64,000 bases of DNA, from positions 8,906 to 72,905 of the forward strand of contig JBKQLZ010000005.1 in NCBI GenBank assembly GCA_052146895.1, read 5' to 3'. This DNA comes from Palsa-601 sp052146895 (GTDB taxonomy: Bacteria > Actinomycetota > Acidimicrobiia > Acidimicrobiales > Bog-793). Below are positions 35,963 to 44,392 of the stretch, in pieces. Position 1 is the first letter of the stretch. Each line of letters opens with the position of its first letter. Made by a program: the position numbers and the translations under genes. The notes below the pieces were generated by a model that saw only the letters and a program-made list of their open reading frames with translations, was not told the origin of the DNA and ran no database searches.

Positions 35963-37447
35963 CTCCAGCTCGACGAGCTCTTCGATCGCGTGGGCTCTCG
36001 CCGGCGTTCGGCAGGTCTCGGAGACGCGGTGTTCACCATGGTGGCGAACCGGCTCGTCGATCCCTCCTCCAAGCGTCGCTGTGTCACCGACTGGCTCGGT
36101 GCCGACGCCGCAGTTCCCGACGGCCGAAGCGCCCCGTCGCTCGACCGTCTCTATCGCGCCCTTGACGCCGTGGCCGAGGCGAAGGACGAGATCGAACAGC
36201 ACTGCTTCACCGAGCTGTGCACTCTGGCAAACCTCGATCTCCGGCTTGTCTGTTACGACCTCACCTCGAGCTACTTCGAGGGCGACGTGAAGCCCTCCGT
36301 GCGCTTTCCCTCGAAGGCCTTCGGCTACAGCCGCGATCACCGGGACGACCGACCCCAGATCGTGATCGGCCTGCTCGTCACCTCTGACGGCATCCCGATC
36401 GCCCATCACGTCTTCTCGGGCAACACCGCCGACCGGTCGACACTGCCGGCTCTGATGGCCGACCTACAGGCACGCTTCGGGGTCGGGCGGATCGCCCTTG
36501 TGGCTGACCGTGGTCTCGTCTCCGAGGAGAACTTGAAACAGGTCGAGGCGAACGGCTTTGACCACGTGCTCGCGACACGGCTCCATCGCGACCCGGCGGT
36601 GGCTGGCGTGCTGGAGGCCGTCGCGAGGAACGACGCCGTGTTCGTCCCGGTCGGAGACGACGGGACGAAAGCGACAGAGGTCACCCACGAGGGACGGCGC
36701 TATGTCGTCGTCGACTCGCCTGCTCGCCATGTTCGCGACGATCGGAGGCGAACTGAGCTCCTCGCACGGACCGAAGACCGCCTGATCGCACTTGCCGACC
36801 GGGTGAGATCTGGTCGACTCGCCGACCCGGCCAAGATCGGTGCCGCATCAGACCGCATCTTGAGGGACTCAGGCGTCGGCCGGTGCTTTACGACCAAGAT
36901 CGCCCATGGGATCTTCACCTGGGAGTACGACGAAGAGCACATGGACTACGAGGAGCGCCTCCTCTCGGGCCGGTATGTGATCACGACCTCGCTCGACAAG
37001 AAGTCTGCTTCGACCGCCCAGGTCGTCTCGCACTACAAGAGCCTCCAATCGGTCGAGCGGCGCTTTCGGGTCCTGAAGGACTTCCTCGCGCTGCGACCGG
37101 TCTTCCACTACACCGAAAAGCGCGTGCGCGGTCACGTCGCGATCTGCGTACTCGCCGCTGTGATCGAGTCGGTCATCTCCCTCGACCTCGCACGAGCACG
37201 GATCGGCGACCCGGACCTAGACGGCCAACAGCTCACGGCGCGCCGCGCACTTCGCGGGCTCGAGCGCGTCCGCATCATCAGCTTTGTCGACACCAACGGC
37301 GACAAGCGCCAGGTCGTCACGAGACCTAACCCCTTCCAGGCCAAGATCCTCGCCGCCATCGGCGTCGACATCTCCGCCTGGCGCTCACGCGTCGCCTGAA
37401 CGACCCCGATCACCGTTGTAGGGCAAAAACCGCCTCACCGCGACCTC
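35963..37447 (+). mobile_element. Truncated IS1634-like (IS4-superfamily) transposase remnant
   Basis: The frame 35963-37399 encodes a DDE transposase of the IS1634 type: YDLTSSYFEGD carries the first Asp, LVADRGLVSEENL the second, and IAVCVLAAVI-like (HVAICVLAAVIESV) and YKSLQSVERRFRVLKDFL with the late Glu follow. Family homology begins at LDELFDRVG, preceded directly by an in-frame stop, so roughly the first 70-100 residues are missing. The apparent GTG start at 35990 is incidental. No terminal inverted repeats could be confirmed. It is probably an immobile remnant. Confidence 0.8.
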
Positions 37448-37849
37448 GTGAGCAGGCCCTTCATTGTTGAGCCGCCGAAGTCGGGTCTGACTGGCGACCC
37501 GCCCGAGATGGCTAGCCGAGCGACCGCTTACCTCGCGAACGAGAGCGGCCTACTGCTCACTGACCTGGTGGCCGCCGCGACGGTTTACGTTCTCGAGTCC
37601 TTCTACGAGGCGCCGCGCGACCAGGTTGCCGAGTCGCTTCGGTCGCTGATCGCTTTCGACTCGGTCGTGTGCGTCGACCCGCCACTTCTGCTGCGTGCGA
37701 TCGAGGTGTACGAGACCCACAGGATCGACTTCGCTGAGGCATACCTCGTCGCTTGTGCGGAGAGCACCGGCGTGGCAAGGATCGCCTCATTCGACCGCTC
37801 ACTGGATCGTGTCCACTCGGTAGAGCGAGTCGAGCCTCCGCCTATCTAG
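37448..37849 (+). pseudogene. PIN-domain gene with replaced N-terminus beside the IS remnant
   Basis: From LTGDPPEMASRATAYLANES onward the 133-aa frame matches a VapC-type PIN protein: AATVYVLESFYEAPR, RIDFAEAYLVACAE and RIASFDRSLDRV. The N-terminus should contain VDTNVLVR with the first metal-binding Asp, but reads FIVEPPKSG. The change coincides with the end of the transposase region, as if IS insertion or excision replaced the first dozen codons. Without that Asp nuclease activity is doubtful, and no antitoxin gene is beside it. I treat it as a damaged toxin gene. Confidence 0.7.
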
Positions 37850-37904
37850 AGTTGTCGGACAGATCCGCGAGTGACGTCGCTAACAAACACAGGAGGATTC
37901 CGCA

Positions 37905-38318
37905 ATGCTCAAGGAGTTCAAGGCCTTCATCTTGCAGGGCAATGTTGTGATGCTCGCCGTCGCGGTCGTCATAGGCGTTGCCTTCCAGGCAGTCATCAAG
38001 GCGATCGTCGCGGACATCCTCACCCCGCTCATCTCGATCCCGGGCAAGGCGAACTTCGAGTCGTTGTCGTTCACCATCCACGGAAGCACGTTCCTCTACG
38101 GCGACGTGCTGAACGAGATCATCGCGTTTCTTGCCGTAGCCATCGCCGTCTTCTTCATCGTCGTGAAGCCGTACAACGTGAGCCAGGCCCGTAAAGCCAA
38201 GACCGAGGAGGCGACGACGCGCGACTGCCCGGCCTGCCTGACAGAGGTTCCCCTCGCGGCGACGCGGTGCGCGGCGTGCACGAGCGACCTCCCACCGGTG
38301 GCGACGGAGGCCGGCTAA
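37905..38318 (+). CDS. mscL: Large-conductance mechanosensitive channel with C-terminal zinc ribbon
   Basis: The 137-aa protein begins KEFKAFILQGNVVMLAVAVVIG and has the two membrane helices of MscL, the second being IIAFLAVAIAVFFIVVKP. MscL opens under membrane tension to release solutes on osmotic downshock. After the second helix a CPAC-x10-CAAC motif (residues about 105-122) forms a likely zinc ribbon in place of the usual helical bundle. A strong AGGAGG lies before the ATG. It is a single gene. Confidence 0.93.
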   Translation: MLKEFKAFILQGNVVMLAVAVVIGVAFQAVIKAIVADILTPLISIPGKANFESLSFTIHGSTFLYGDVLNEIIAFLAVAIAVFFIVVKPYNVSQARKAKTEEATTRDCPACLTEVPLAATRCAACTSDLPPVATEAG

Positions 38319-38336
38319 ACACTCGCCGGCGCCCCG

Positions 38337-39224
38337 TCAGGATTCGACCGGCACCTGAGCGGCGTGCGCCGTCACGAGCTCGACGATCGGCTCCCAGTAC
38401 TGCGGCGGGTAGTCATGACCCATGCCCTCGAGCAGCTCGAGACGCGCACCGGGGATCACCTCGGCCGTCCTGCGCCCGCCGCTCGGGTCGATGAGCGTGT
38501 CCGCGCTGCCGTGAAGAACGAGCGTCGGGACGCTGACGTTGCGGAGGGCGGCCGTGCGGCTCCCCGACGCCATGATGGCGATCAGCTGCCGGACGCGCCC
38601 CGAAGGGAAGTTGCTCCGGTCGAAAGCCTCGCCCGCGTTCGCCACCAACCGCTCCTCGTCGAAGCAGGCGGGGCTCCCCCAGATGCGCAAGCCTGCCAAC
38701 GAGCCGGCGATGTATCCGTCACGGTCGCTCGCGGGCGGAGTCAGGAGCAGCCGGCGTGCCTCCTCGGTGGATTGCCCGACGTCCGGGTCGCCCGTCGTGG
38801 ACATCATCGAAGTCACCGTGAGCAGGCGCTCTGGATGCTCGATTGCCATCGTCTGGACGATCATCCCTCCCATCGACAGGCCCATGACGTGCGCCCGCTC
38901 GATCCCGAGGTCGTCGAGCACTGCGAGCCCGTCGGACGCCATGTCTGTCAGCAGGTAAGGCACATCGGCAAAGTCCCCCTCCGCCACGGAGCGGGCGACC
39001 GCCGCCACGTCGGGCATCTCGTCGCCGAACTTCGTCGACAGGCCGACGTCGCGGTTGTCGTATCGGATCACGAAGTAGCCGGCGGAGGCGAAACTCTCAC
39101 ACCACTCCACGCGGTAATTGATGCACTGACTTCCCAGCCCGTTGACCAGCAACAGGGCCGGGCGCCCCGGATCGCCGAAGGTCTCGTAGTAGATCTCGAC
39201 GTCACCGTTGTGAGCAAAGGCCAT
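38337..39224 (-). CDS. Alpha/beta hydrolase
   Basis: The 295-aa protein shows the alpha/beta hydrolase layout: LLLVNGLGSQCINY with the oxyanion region, the nucleophile elbow GLSMGG, and the late LVLHGSADTLIDPSGG and LEGMGHDYPP carrying the Asp and His. It groups with aclacinomycin methylesterase or haloalkane-like hydrolases, so an ester substrate is likely. The ATG at 39224 has GAGGAG upstream on this strand; the longer frame to 39308 is not needed. It is divergent from the monooxygenase gene and may work with it. Confidence 0.88.
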   Translation of the reverse strand: MAFAHNGDVEIYYETFGDPGRPALLLVNGLGSQCINYRVEWCESFASAGYFVIRYDNRDVGLSTKFGDEMPDVAAVARSVAEGDFADVPYLLTDMASDGLAVLDDLGIERAHVMGLSMGGMIVQTMAIEHPERLLTVTSMMSTTGDPDVGQSTEEARRLLLTPPASDRDGYIAGSLAGLRIWGSPACFDEERLVANAGEAFDRSNFPSGRVRQLIAIMASGSRTAALRNVSVPTLVLHGSADTLIDPSGGRRTAEVIPGARLELLEGMGHDYPPQYWEPIVELVTAHAAQVPVES

Positions 39225-39311
39225 TGCGACTCCTCCTCGTCCCCGACCCTGACGGTTTAGCAGCCTCGACGAGGCGCCACCGCCGCCGACCATGGCTGAC
39301 ATACTCAACCT

Positions 39312-41261
39312 GTGAGCACAACCGCCTCGGTCCGATCCCTCCCTCCCGGTCTCGACGACGACGAGACGATTCGCCGCGCCCTTGAGGTGGCAGAGGTACC
39401 TGCCCTCATGCCGGCGATCGCCTGGCTGACAGGCGACCTGTCACTACTTCGCGACGAGCTCAGGCCAGACCCGGACCGATTGCTCGAACCGGAGGCAGGG
39501 CTGACAGCCGAGGCGATGGCGCTCGGGCGACAGCTTGCCTACGAGGCGCTCGTCCGCTTCCGCGACAGCGGGGCACACGAGCTCGCTCCCCTCTCCGACG
39601 AAGAGCTACGGCCTCTCCTGCAGTTCCTCGCAGCCGGCTCCGGTGACGGGATCGACGACTACGCCCTCTTGCTCGAAGAGGAGCTCGGGCTCGAGGACCT
39701 CCGGGCGCCGGACTGGAGCAAGCAGGCGCTCGCGCCTGACCGGCCCTTTTCCGTCGCGGTAATCGGTGCGGGCATGTCGGGGCTCCTCGCCGCCTACCGA
39801 CTGAAGCAGGCAGGTATCGACTTCGTCGTCCTCGAACAAGCGGACGACGTCGGCGGCACGTGGCTGAAGAACCAGTACCCGGGCTGCCGCGTCGACGTGA
39901 CAAACCTCTTCTACAGCTACTCCTTCGAGCAGCGCGACGACTGGCCCCAGCTGTTCTCGAGCCAACCCGAGTTGCTCGGCTACTTCCGCAACTTCGCCGA
40001 CCGCGCAGGCATCCGGGATCACGTCAGGTTCGCGACAGAGGTTCGTTCCGCGAGCTGGGACGACGAGCGCCACGAATGGCAACTCGAGGTCGGCCCGGCA
40101 CATGGTCGCGATCCCAGCGGCGAGACGCTCGTCGTGAACGCCGTCATCAGTGCCGTCGGGCAGCTCAACCGGCCTCAGCTCCCGAACATCGAGGGGGTCG
40201 GGCGCTTCGCAGGCCCGGCCTTCCACACGGCCGAGTGGGACGACACCGTGGACCTCGCCGGCAAGCGAGTCGCCGTCATCGGCACGGGCGGGAGCGCAAT
40301 GCAGGTCATCCCGAGCATCGCCGCCGAAGTTGCCCGCCTCGACGTCTACCAGCGGACGCCTGCTTGGCTGATCCCCACACCGGATTACACCTCCGACGTA
40401 TCCGCCGAGCAGAGCTGGCTCTTCGAGAACCTGCCGGCCTACGCGAACTGGAACCGGCTTTGGACGTTCTGGCGGAACGTCGAAGGCCTGCTGCCGGCGG
40501 GCCGGGTCGACGAGTCGTGGGACCGCGAAGCGAACAACTCGGTCGGCGGCGTCAACGAGCTCGCCCGCATCCTGATGCAGGCCTACATAGAGGCTGAATT
40601 CGCCAACCACCCTGACCTTCTCACCCGCGTCATCCCCGACTACCCCGTCGCCGCCAAGCGCATGATCCGCGACGACGGCAGCTGGGCGGCCGCCTTGTCG
40701 CGGGACAACGTCGAGCTCGTGACGGACCCGATCGCCGAGATCACGCCGACCGGTATCCGGACCGCAAATGGGCGGGAGCGGGAGGTCGATGTGATCGTGT
40801 ACGGGACGGGTTTCTCAGCGTCGGAGTTCCTCATGCCGATGAAAGTGACCGGCCGGATGGGCACCGATCTGCAGGAGCAGTGGTCCGGTACGGCGAGCGC
40901 TTACCTCGGCATCACCATGCCGAACTTCCCCAACCTGTTCTGCTTGTACGGGCCGAACACGAACATCGTCATCAACGGCAGCATCATCTACTTCTCCGAG
41001 TGCGAGGTCTTCTACGTCCAGCAGTGCCTGAAGGCCCTGCTCGCCGACGGCCATGCCGCGCTCGATTGCCGGCCCGAGGTGCTCGACCGCTACCAGCGCT
41101 GGGTCGACGAAGGCAACCGCTCGATGGCGTGGGGAGTGTCCGACGTCAACACCTGGTACAAGAACAAAGAGGGAAAGATCACGCAGAACTGGCCGTTCAG
41201 CCTCCTCGACTACTGGACCCAGACCCGAGACGTGAACCTCGAGGACTTCGAGCTTCTCTAG
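39312..41261 (+). CDS. Flavin-dependent Baeyer-Villiger-type monooxygenase
   Basis: The 649-aa protein has an FAD Rossmann site VIGAGMSGLLAAYRL near residue 150 and an NADPH site VIGTGGSAMQVIP near 322. Between them lies the Baeyer-Villiger fingerprint FAGPAFHTAEW (about 298-308). The N-terminal 140 residues are an extra helical extension seen in the larger members. Such enzymes insert oxygen next to ketones, giving esters. The divergent hydrolase could open the resulting ester or lactone, a common pairing. The start is GTG. Confidence 0.92.
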   Translation: MSTTASVRSLPPGLDDDETIRRALEVAEVPALMPAIAWLTGDLSLLRDELRPDPDRLLEPEAGLTAEAMALGRQLAYEALVRFRDSGAHELAPLSDEELRPLLQFLAAGSGDGIDDYALLLEEELGLEDLRAPDWSKQALAPDRPFSVAVIGAGMSGLLAAYRLKQAGIDFVVLEQADDVGGTWLKNQYPGCRVDVTNLFYSYSFEQRDDWPQLFSSQPELLGYFRNFADRAGIRDHVRFATEVRSASWDDERHEWQLEVGPAHGRDPSGETLVVNAVISAVGQLNRPQLPNIEGVGRFAGPAFHTAEWDDTVDLAGKRVAVIGTGGSAMQVIPSIAAEVARLDVYQRTPAWLIPTPDYTSDVSAEQSWLFENLPAYANWNRLWTFWRNVEGLLPAGRVDESWDREANNSVGGVNELARILMQAYIEAEFANHPDLLTRVIPDYPVAAKRMIRDDGSWAAALSRDNVELVTDPIAEITPTGIRTANGREREVDVIVYGTGFSASEFLMPMKVTGRMGTDLQEQWSGTASAYLGITMPNFPNLFCLYGPNTNIVINGSIIYFSECEVFYVQQCLKALLADGHAALDCRPEVLDRYQRWVDEGNRSMAWGVSDVNTWYKNKEGKITQNWPFSLLDYWTQTRDVNLEDFELL

Positions 41262-41378
41262 CGCGATGGCCGAACCTGTGACCGGCGTGTCGCTCGTCCT
41301 CGCAGGCCGCCAACGAGACGCACCTCCTGATTATCCGGTCGCCGCCAGGGACTTAGCGGGGCCGCCGGCGAGCATGGC

Positions 41379-42398
41379 TCATCCGACGTCGGCGACGGTG
41401 CCGCTCGTCAGTTCCACTAGCTCGCCGAACGAGGTCGGGAACACGGCGTGCGGCGTACCCGCGGCCGCCCAGACCACCTCGAAACGCTCGAGGCTCCGGT
41501 CCACAAGCGTCCTGATCGCGTACGGGTGCCCGAGCGGTGCAACTCCCCCGATCGGGAAGCGAGTCGCGGAACGGACCACCTCTGCGTCGGCACGCGCGAG
41601 GCTCGCCGCCCCGAGCACCTGAGCCGACTGGTGGGGATCGACCCGGCGATCGCCCGCGACGAGCAGGAGCACCGGCTCACCGTCAGCCACGAAGACGAGG
41701 GACTTGACGATCTGGCCCACCTCTACCCCGAGCGTCGCCGCAGCCTCCTCGGCAGTCCGGGCGGAGGTCTCTACCTCTATCACCCGGGAGCGGGACCCGG
41801 CAGCTTGGAGCGCGTCTTGGACCCGGCGGGCGTTGCGATGAAGCTGCCTGACGCTCGAGGCTGCCGCTACTCCCGCCGCCGCCTCGTCGAGGTCGTCCGC
41901 AGTCAGGACCGAGATCACCGTCAGTCCGGCATCATCGAGCACCTCGTGCGCGCCGCCGCTCCGGTCGATGACACATAGGACCTGTTCTACGTGGGCACCA
42001 AGGTTCCGCAGATCATCGGTCGACATCACAACCTGGCCGCCTGTCGTGATCACGTCCTCGACGACGAGCACCTGCCGGTCGGCGACCTGGCCGCCCTCGG
42101 CGAGCTTCGCCGTCCCGTAGGACTTCGCCACCTTGCGCACGAACACGACCTCGATCCCCGTCGCGAGCGAGAGCGCGGTGGCAACCGGTACGCCGCCGAG
42201 CTCGAGCCCGGCCAGCACCTCCGTGCCGGGGGGCACGAGCGGGATCATGTGGGCGGCCACCTCGCGCAGGAGCCCCGGATCTCCTTCGAAGAGGTACTTG
42301 TCGAAGTAGTGGTCAGTCACCTGACCGGACCGAAGGGTGAACGAGCCCTCCAGCCGGCAGAGGTCGTTGATCCTCGCAGCGAGCGCCTGTCTGTCCAT
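41379..42398 (-). CDS. pyrE: Orotate phosphoribosyltransferase fused to a YbaK-type deacylase domain
   Basis: The 339-aa protein is two enzymes in one frame. Residues 1-175 are orotate phosphoribosyltransferase, making OMP from orotate and PRPP: RSGQVTDHYFDKYLF, LAGLELGGVPVA, FVRKVAKSYGTAK, and the PRPP motif VLVVEDVITTGGQ (110-122). From about 200, LHRNARRVQDALQAAG and VGQIVKSLVFVADG match the YbaK/ProX-type aminoacyl-tRNA editing family through to the end. No stop or frame change separates them. The chosen ATG (MDRQALAARIN) fits OPRT; the upstream frame to 42515 is unlikely. Confidence 0.9.
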   Translation of the reverse strand: MDRQALAARINDLCRLEGSFTLRSGQVTDHYFDKYLFEGDPGLLREVAAHMIPLVPPGTEVLAGLELGGVPVATALSLATGIEVVFVRKVAKSYGTAKLAEGGQVADRQVLVVEDVITTGGQVVMSTDDLRNLGAHVEQVLCVIDRSGGAHEVLDDAGLTVISVLTADDLDEAAAGVAAASSVRQLHRNARRVQDALQAAGSRSRVIEVETSARTAEEAAATLGVEVGQIVKSLVFVADGEPVLLLVAGDRRVDPHQSAQVLGAASLARADAEVVRSATRFPIGGVAPLGHPYAIRTLVDRSLERFEVVWAAAGTPHAVFPTSFGELVELTSGTVADVG

Positions 42399-42493
42399 CG
42401 TCGCCAGTCTGGTGCAACGATCGGGCCGATGGGAAACGTCGCCTCGGTACCGAGCGAACCCGCACTGGTGCGGGAACGGTGTAGGACAGGGGC

Positions 42494-43411
42494 ATGCTGA
42501 TCGTTGGCACGACAACCCACCTCGAGGACCTCGACCGCAGCTACACCTTCGCCCTCGACGTCTCCGTCACAGCACTGACGGCCAACCCGTCCGCCCAAGG
42601 GCTGATCGGGTCGGCCCCCGGCGTCTGCGTCCTGCTCGACGGCGAGCGGATCGACAAGGTCGAGGACGTCGACTTGGCACCCTTGGTACCGCTTTCGACG
42701 ACCGGCGCGCAGAGCATGGCCGCGACGGCAACCGGCGACCTGCTCGTCGGCCTCGTCGGCGCCCACCTCATGACCGTGAGCCTCGCCGGCGCCATCAATC
42801 CCGTGACCTCCTTCGACTCCGTGCCCGGTCGGGACACCTGGCGGAACCCGGCCGGGAGCGAGTTGGAGCTGCGGTCCATCGCGGTCACGAGCGACGACCG
42901 GTGGTTCGCCAACGTGCACGTCGGCGGCGTATGGCGATCCGACGACCAGGGGAGCTCGTGGAGGAGCGTCCTCGCTCCGGAGACGGACGTGCACGAGATC
43001 GTCGCAGGGCCGAACGGGCGGGTTGCGGTCGCGGCGCAAGGAGGGCTCGGCTGGAGCGACGACAACGGTGACAGCTGGCAATGGACGGCCGAGGGGTTGC
43101 ACGCGCCGTATGCGAGAGCCGTCGCGCTCGACGGCGACACCGCCTACGTCACCGCCTCGACCGGACCGCAGACGAGCGACGGGCGCCTCTACCGCTGCAC
43201 GCTCGGGTCGGCTCTCGAGCCTTGCGGGGCGGGCGGGGGCCTCCCAGGTTCGTTCCCGTTCAACCTAGACAGTGGCAGCGTCACTGCCATCTCCGGCCAG
43301 GTCGCACTCGGGACCCACGACGGGCAGGTCTTCCACTCACGCGACGGCGGATCGACCTTCGAGCGGATCGCCCAGGGCATGCGGCCGGTAAGGATCCTTC
43401 GTTACGTTTGA
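42494..43411 (+). CDS. Cytosolic BNR/Ycf48-like propeller protein
   Basis: This 305-aa protein has propeller blades of the BNR/glycosyl-hydrolase-like type: VGGVWRSDDQGSSWRSVL, QGGLGWSDDNGDSWQWT and HSRDGGSTFERIAQGMRPV. It has no signal peptide, unlike the secreted propellers at 10.7 and 20.6 kb. Catalytic residues are not evident. It resembles WD40/YCF48 proteins often annotated as exo-alpha-sialidase-like, without proven activity. It is divergent from the pyrE-ybaK gene. Confidence 0.72.
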   Translation: MLIVGTTTHLEDLDRSYTFALDVSVTALTANPSAQGLIGSAPGVCVLLDGERIDKVEDVDLAPLVPLSTTGAQSMAATATGDLLVGLVGAHLMTVSLAGAINPVTSFDSVPGRDTWRNPAGSELELRSIAVTSDDRWFANVHVGGVWRSDDQGSSWRSVLAPETDVHEIVAGPNGRVAVAAQGGLGWSDDNGDSWQWTAEGLHAPYARAVALDGDTAYVTASTGPQTSDGRLYRCTLGSALEPCGAGGGLPGSFPFNLDSGSVTAISGQVALGTHDGQVFHSRDGGSTFERIAQGMRPVRILRYV

Positions 43412-43444
43412 CCGCCAGCCCTAGCCGGGTAAGAGTCGGCCGAC

Positions 43445-44392
43445 ATGGCTCATCAGCGCGGGACGACCAAGCCCCACCGCGCTCGGGTACTCACGGTCCC
43501 GCCCTCGAAGTGGCCCTCGCTCGCGAAGCGCGTCGTGACCGAAGCCGCCCACGACCGCGTCACGATGATCGCCGCCAGCCTCGCGTTCCACGGCTTCCTC
43601 GCGCTGTTGCCGATCCTGATCGCGGCGGTCGGGCTGCTTGGTCTCGTCGGCCTCTCCGGCTCGACCTTGCACCATCTCCTGCATGCAACGAGCGTGCTCC
43701 TGCCCGCTCAGATGTCACAGGTCCTGAACGCGCAGCTGCTCAAGCCCGCCAGCAAGCAGGTCAACCTCGTCGAGCTCGTGCTCGGTGTGGTCGTGGCCCT
43801 TTGGAGCTCGATCGAGGCGATGTCCGCCCTGCAGGTCGCCCTCGACGTGGCGTATGAGGTGCCGCGAGATCGGGGTTTCTTCGGGAGGCGGCTCGTCGCC
43901 ATTCCCTTGATCGGCGTGACCATGCTCCTCGGGGGCGTCGCCTCGGTGCTGCTCGTGCTCGGGACCCCGTTGGCAGAGCTCTTGCCATCAGCGTTCGCGC
44001 TCGTGAAACCGGAATACCACGCCGCCCTGCTCGTCATCCGCTACGGCGGGTCACTCGTGCTCGTGATGCTGCTCTTGTCGGCCTACTACAGCTTCGGGGT
44101 GGCTCGGCCGAAGTCGTCTTGGGAGTGGGTGAGCCCCGGCAGCGTGGTGGCGGCTGTCGGATGGGTGCTGGCTGCGGGAATCTTCTCGTTCTATCTCGAC
44201 CACTTCGCCCATGAGTCCCGCACGTACGGGGCCCTCGCCGGCGTGGCGGTCACGCTGCTCTGGATGTTCCTCACCGGCGTCGTGATCCTCTTCGGGGCAG
44301 AGCTCAACCGGGAATTCGAGCGGATGGCGGAGGCCGATGATGCCGCCAAACCGGGTTCAGGCGACGCGGCCGCCGAGCCGCCGGCCCTCTAG
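43445..44392 (+). CDS. YihY/BrkB-family inner-membrane protein
   Basis: The 315-aa protein has six or so membrane helices in the YihY (formerly BrkB) pattern: MIAASLAFHGFLALLPILIAAVGLLG at the start, LWSSIEAMSALQVALDVAYEV with RGFFGRR, and LLWMFLTGVVILFGAELNREFER at the end. The molecular role of this family is not settled. The 3' end overlaps the convergent proS gene by 36 bases. The C-terminal 20 residues are a Pro/Ala-rich tail. Confidence 0.88.
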   Translation: MAHQRGTTKPHRARVLTVPPSKWPSLAKRVVTEAAHDRVTMIAASLAFHGFLALLPILIAAVGLLGLVGLSGSTLHHLLHATSVLLPAQMSQVLNAQLLKPASKQVNLVELVLGVVVALWSSIEAMSALQVALDVAYEVPRDRGFFGRRLVAIPLIGVTMLLGGVASVLLVLGTPLAELLPSAFALVKPEYHAALLVIRYGGSLVLVMLLLSAYYSFGVARPKSSWEWVSPGSVVAAVGWVLAAGIFSFYLDHFAHESRTYGALAGVAVTLLWMFLTGVVILFGAELNREFERMAEADDAAKPGSGDAAAEPPAL

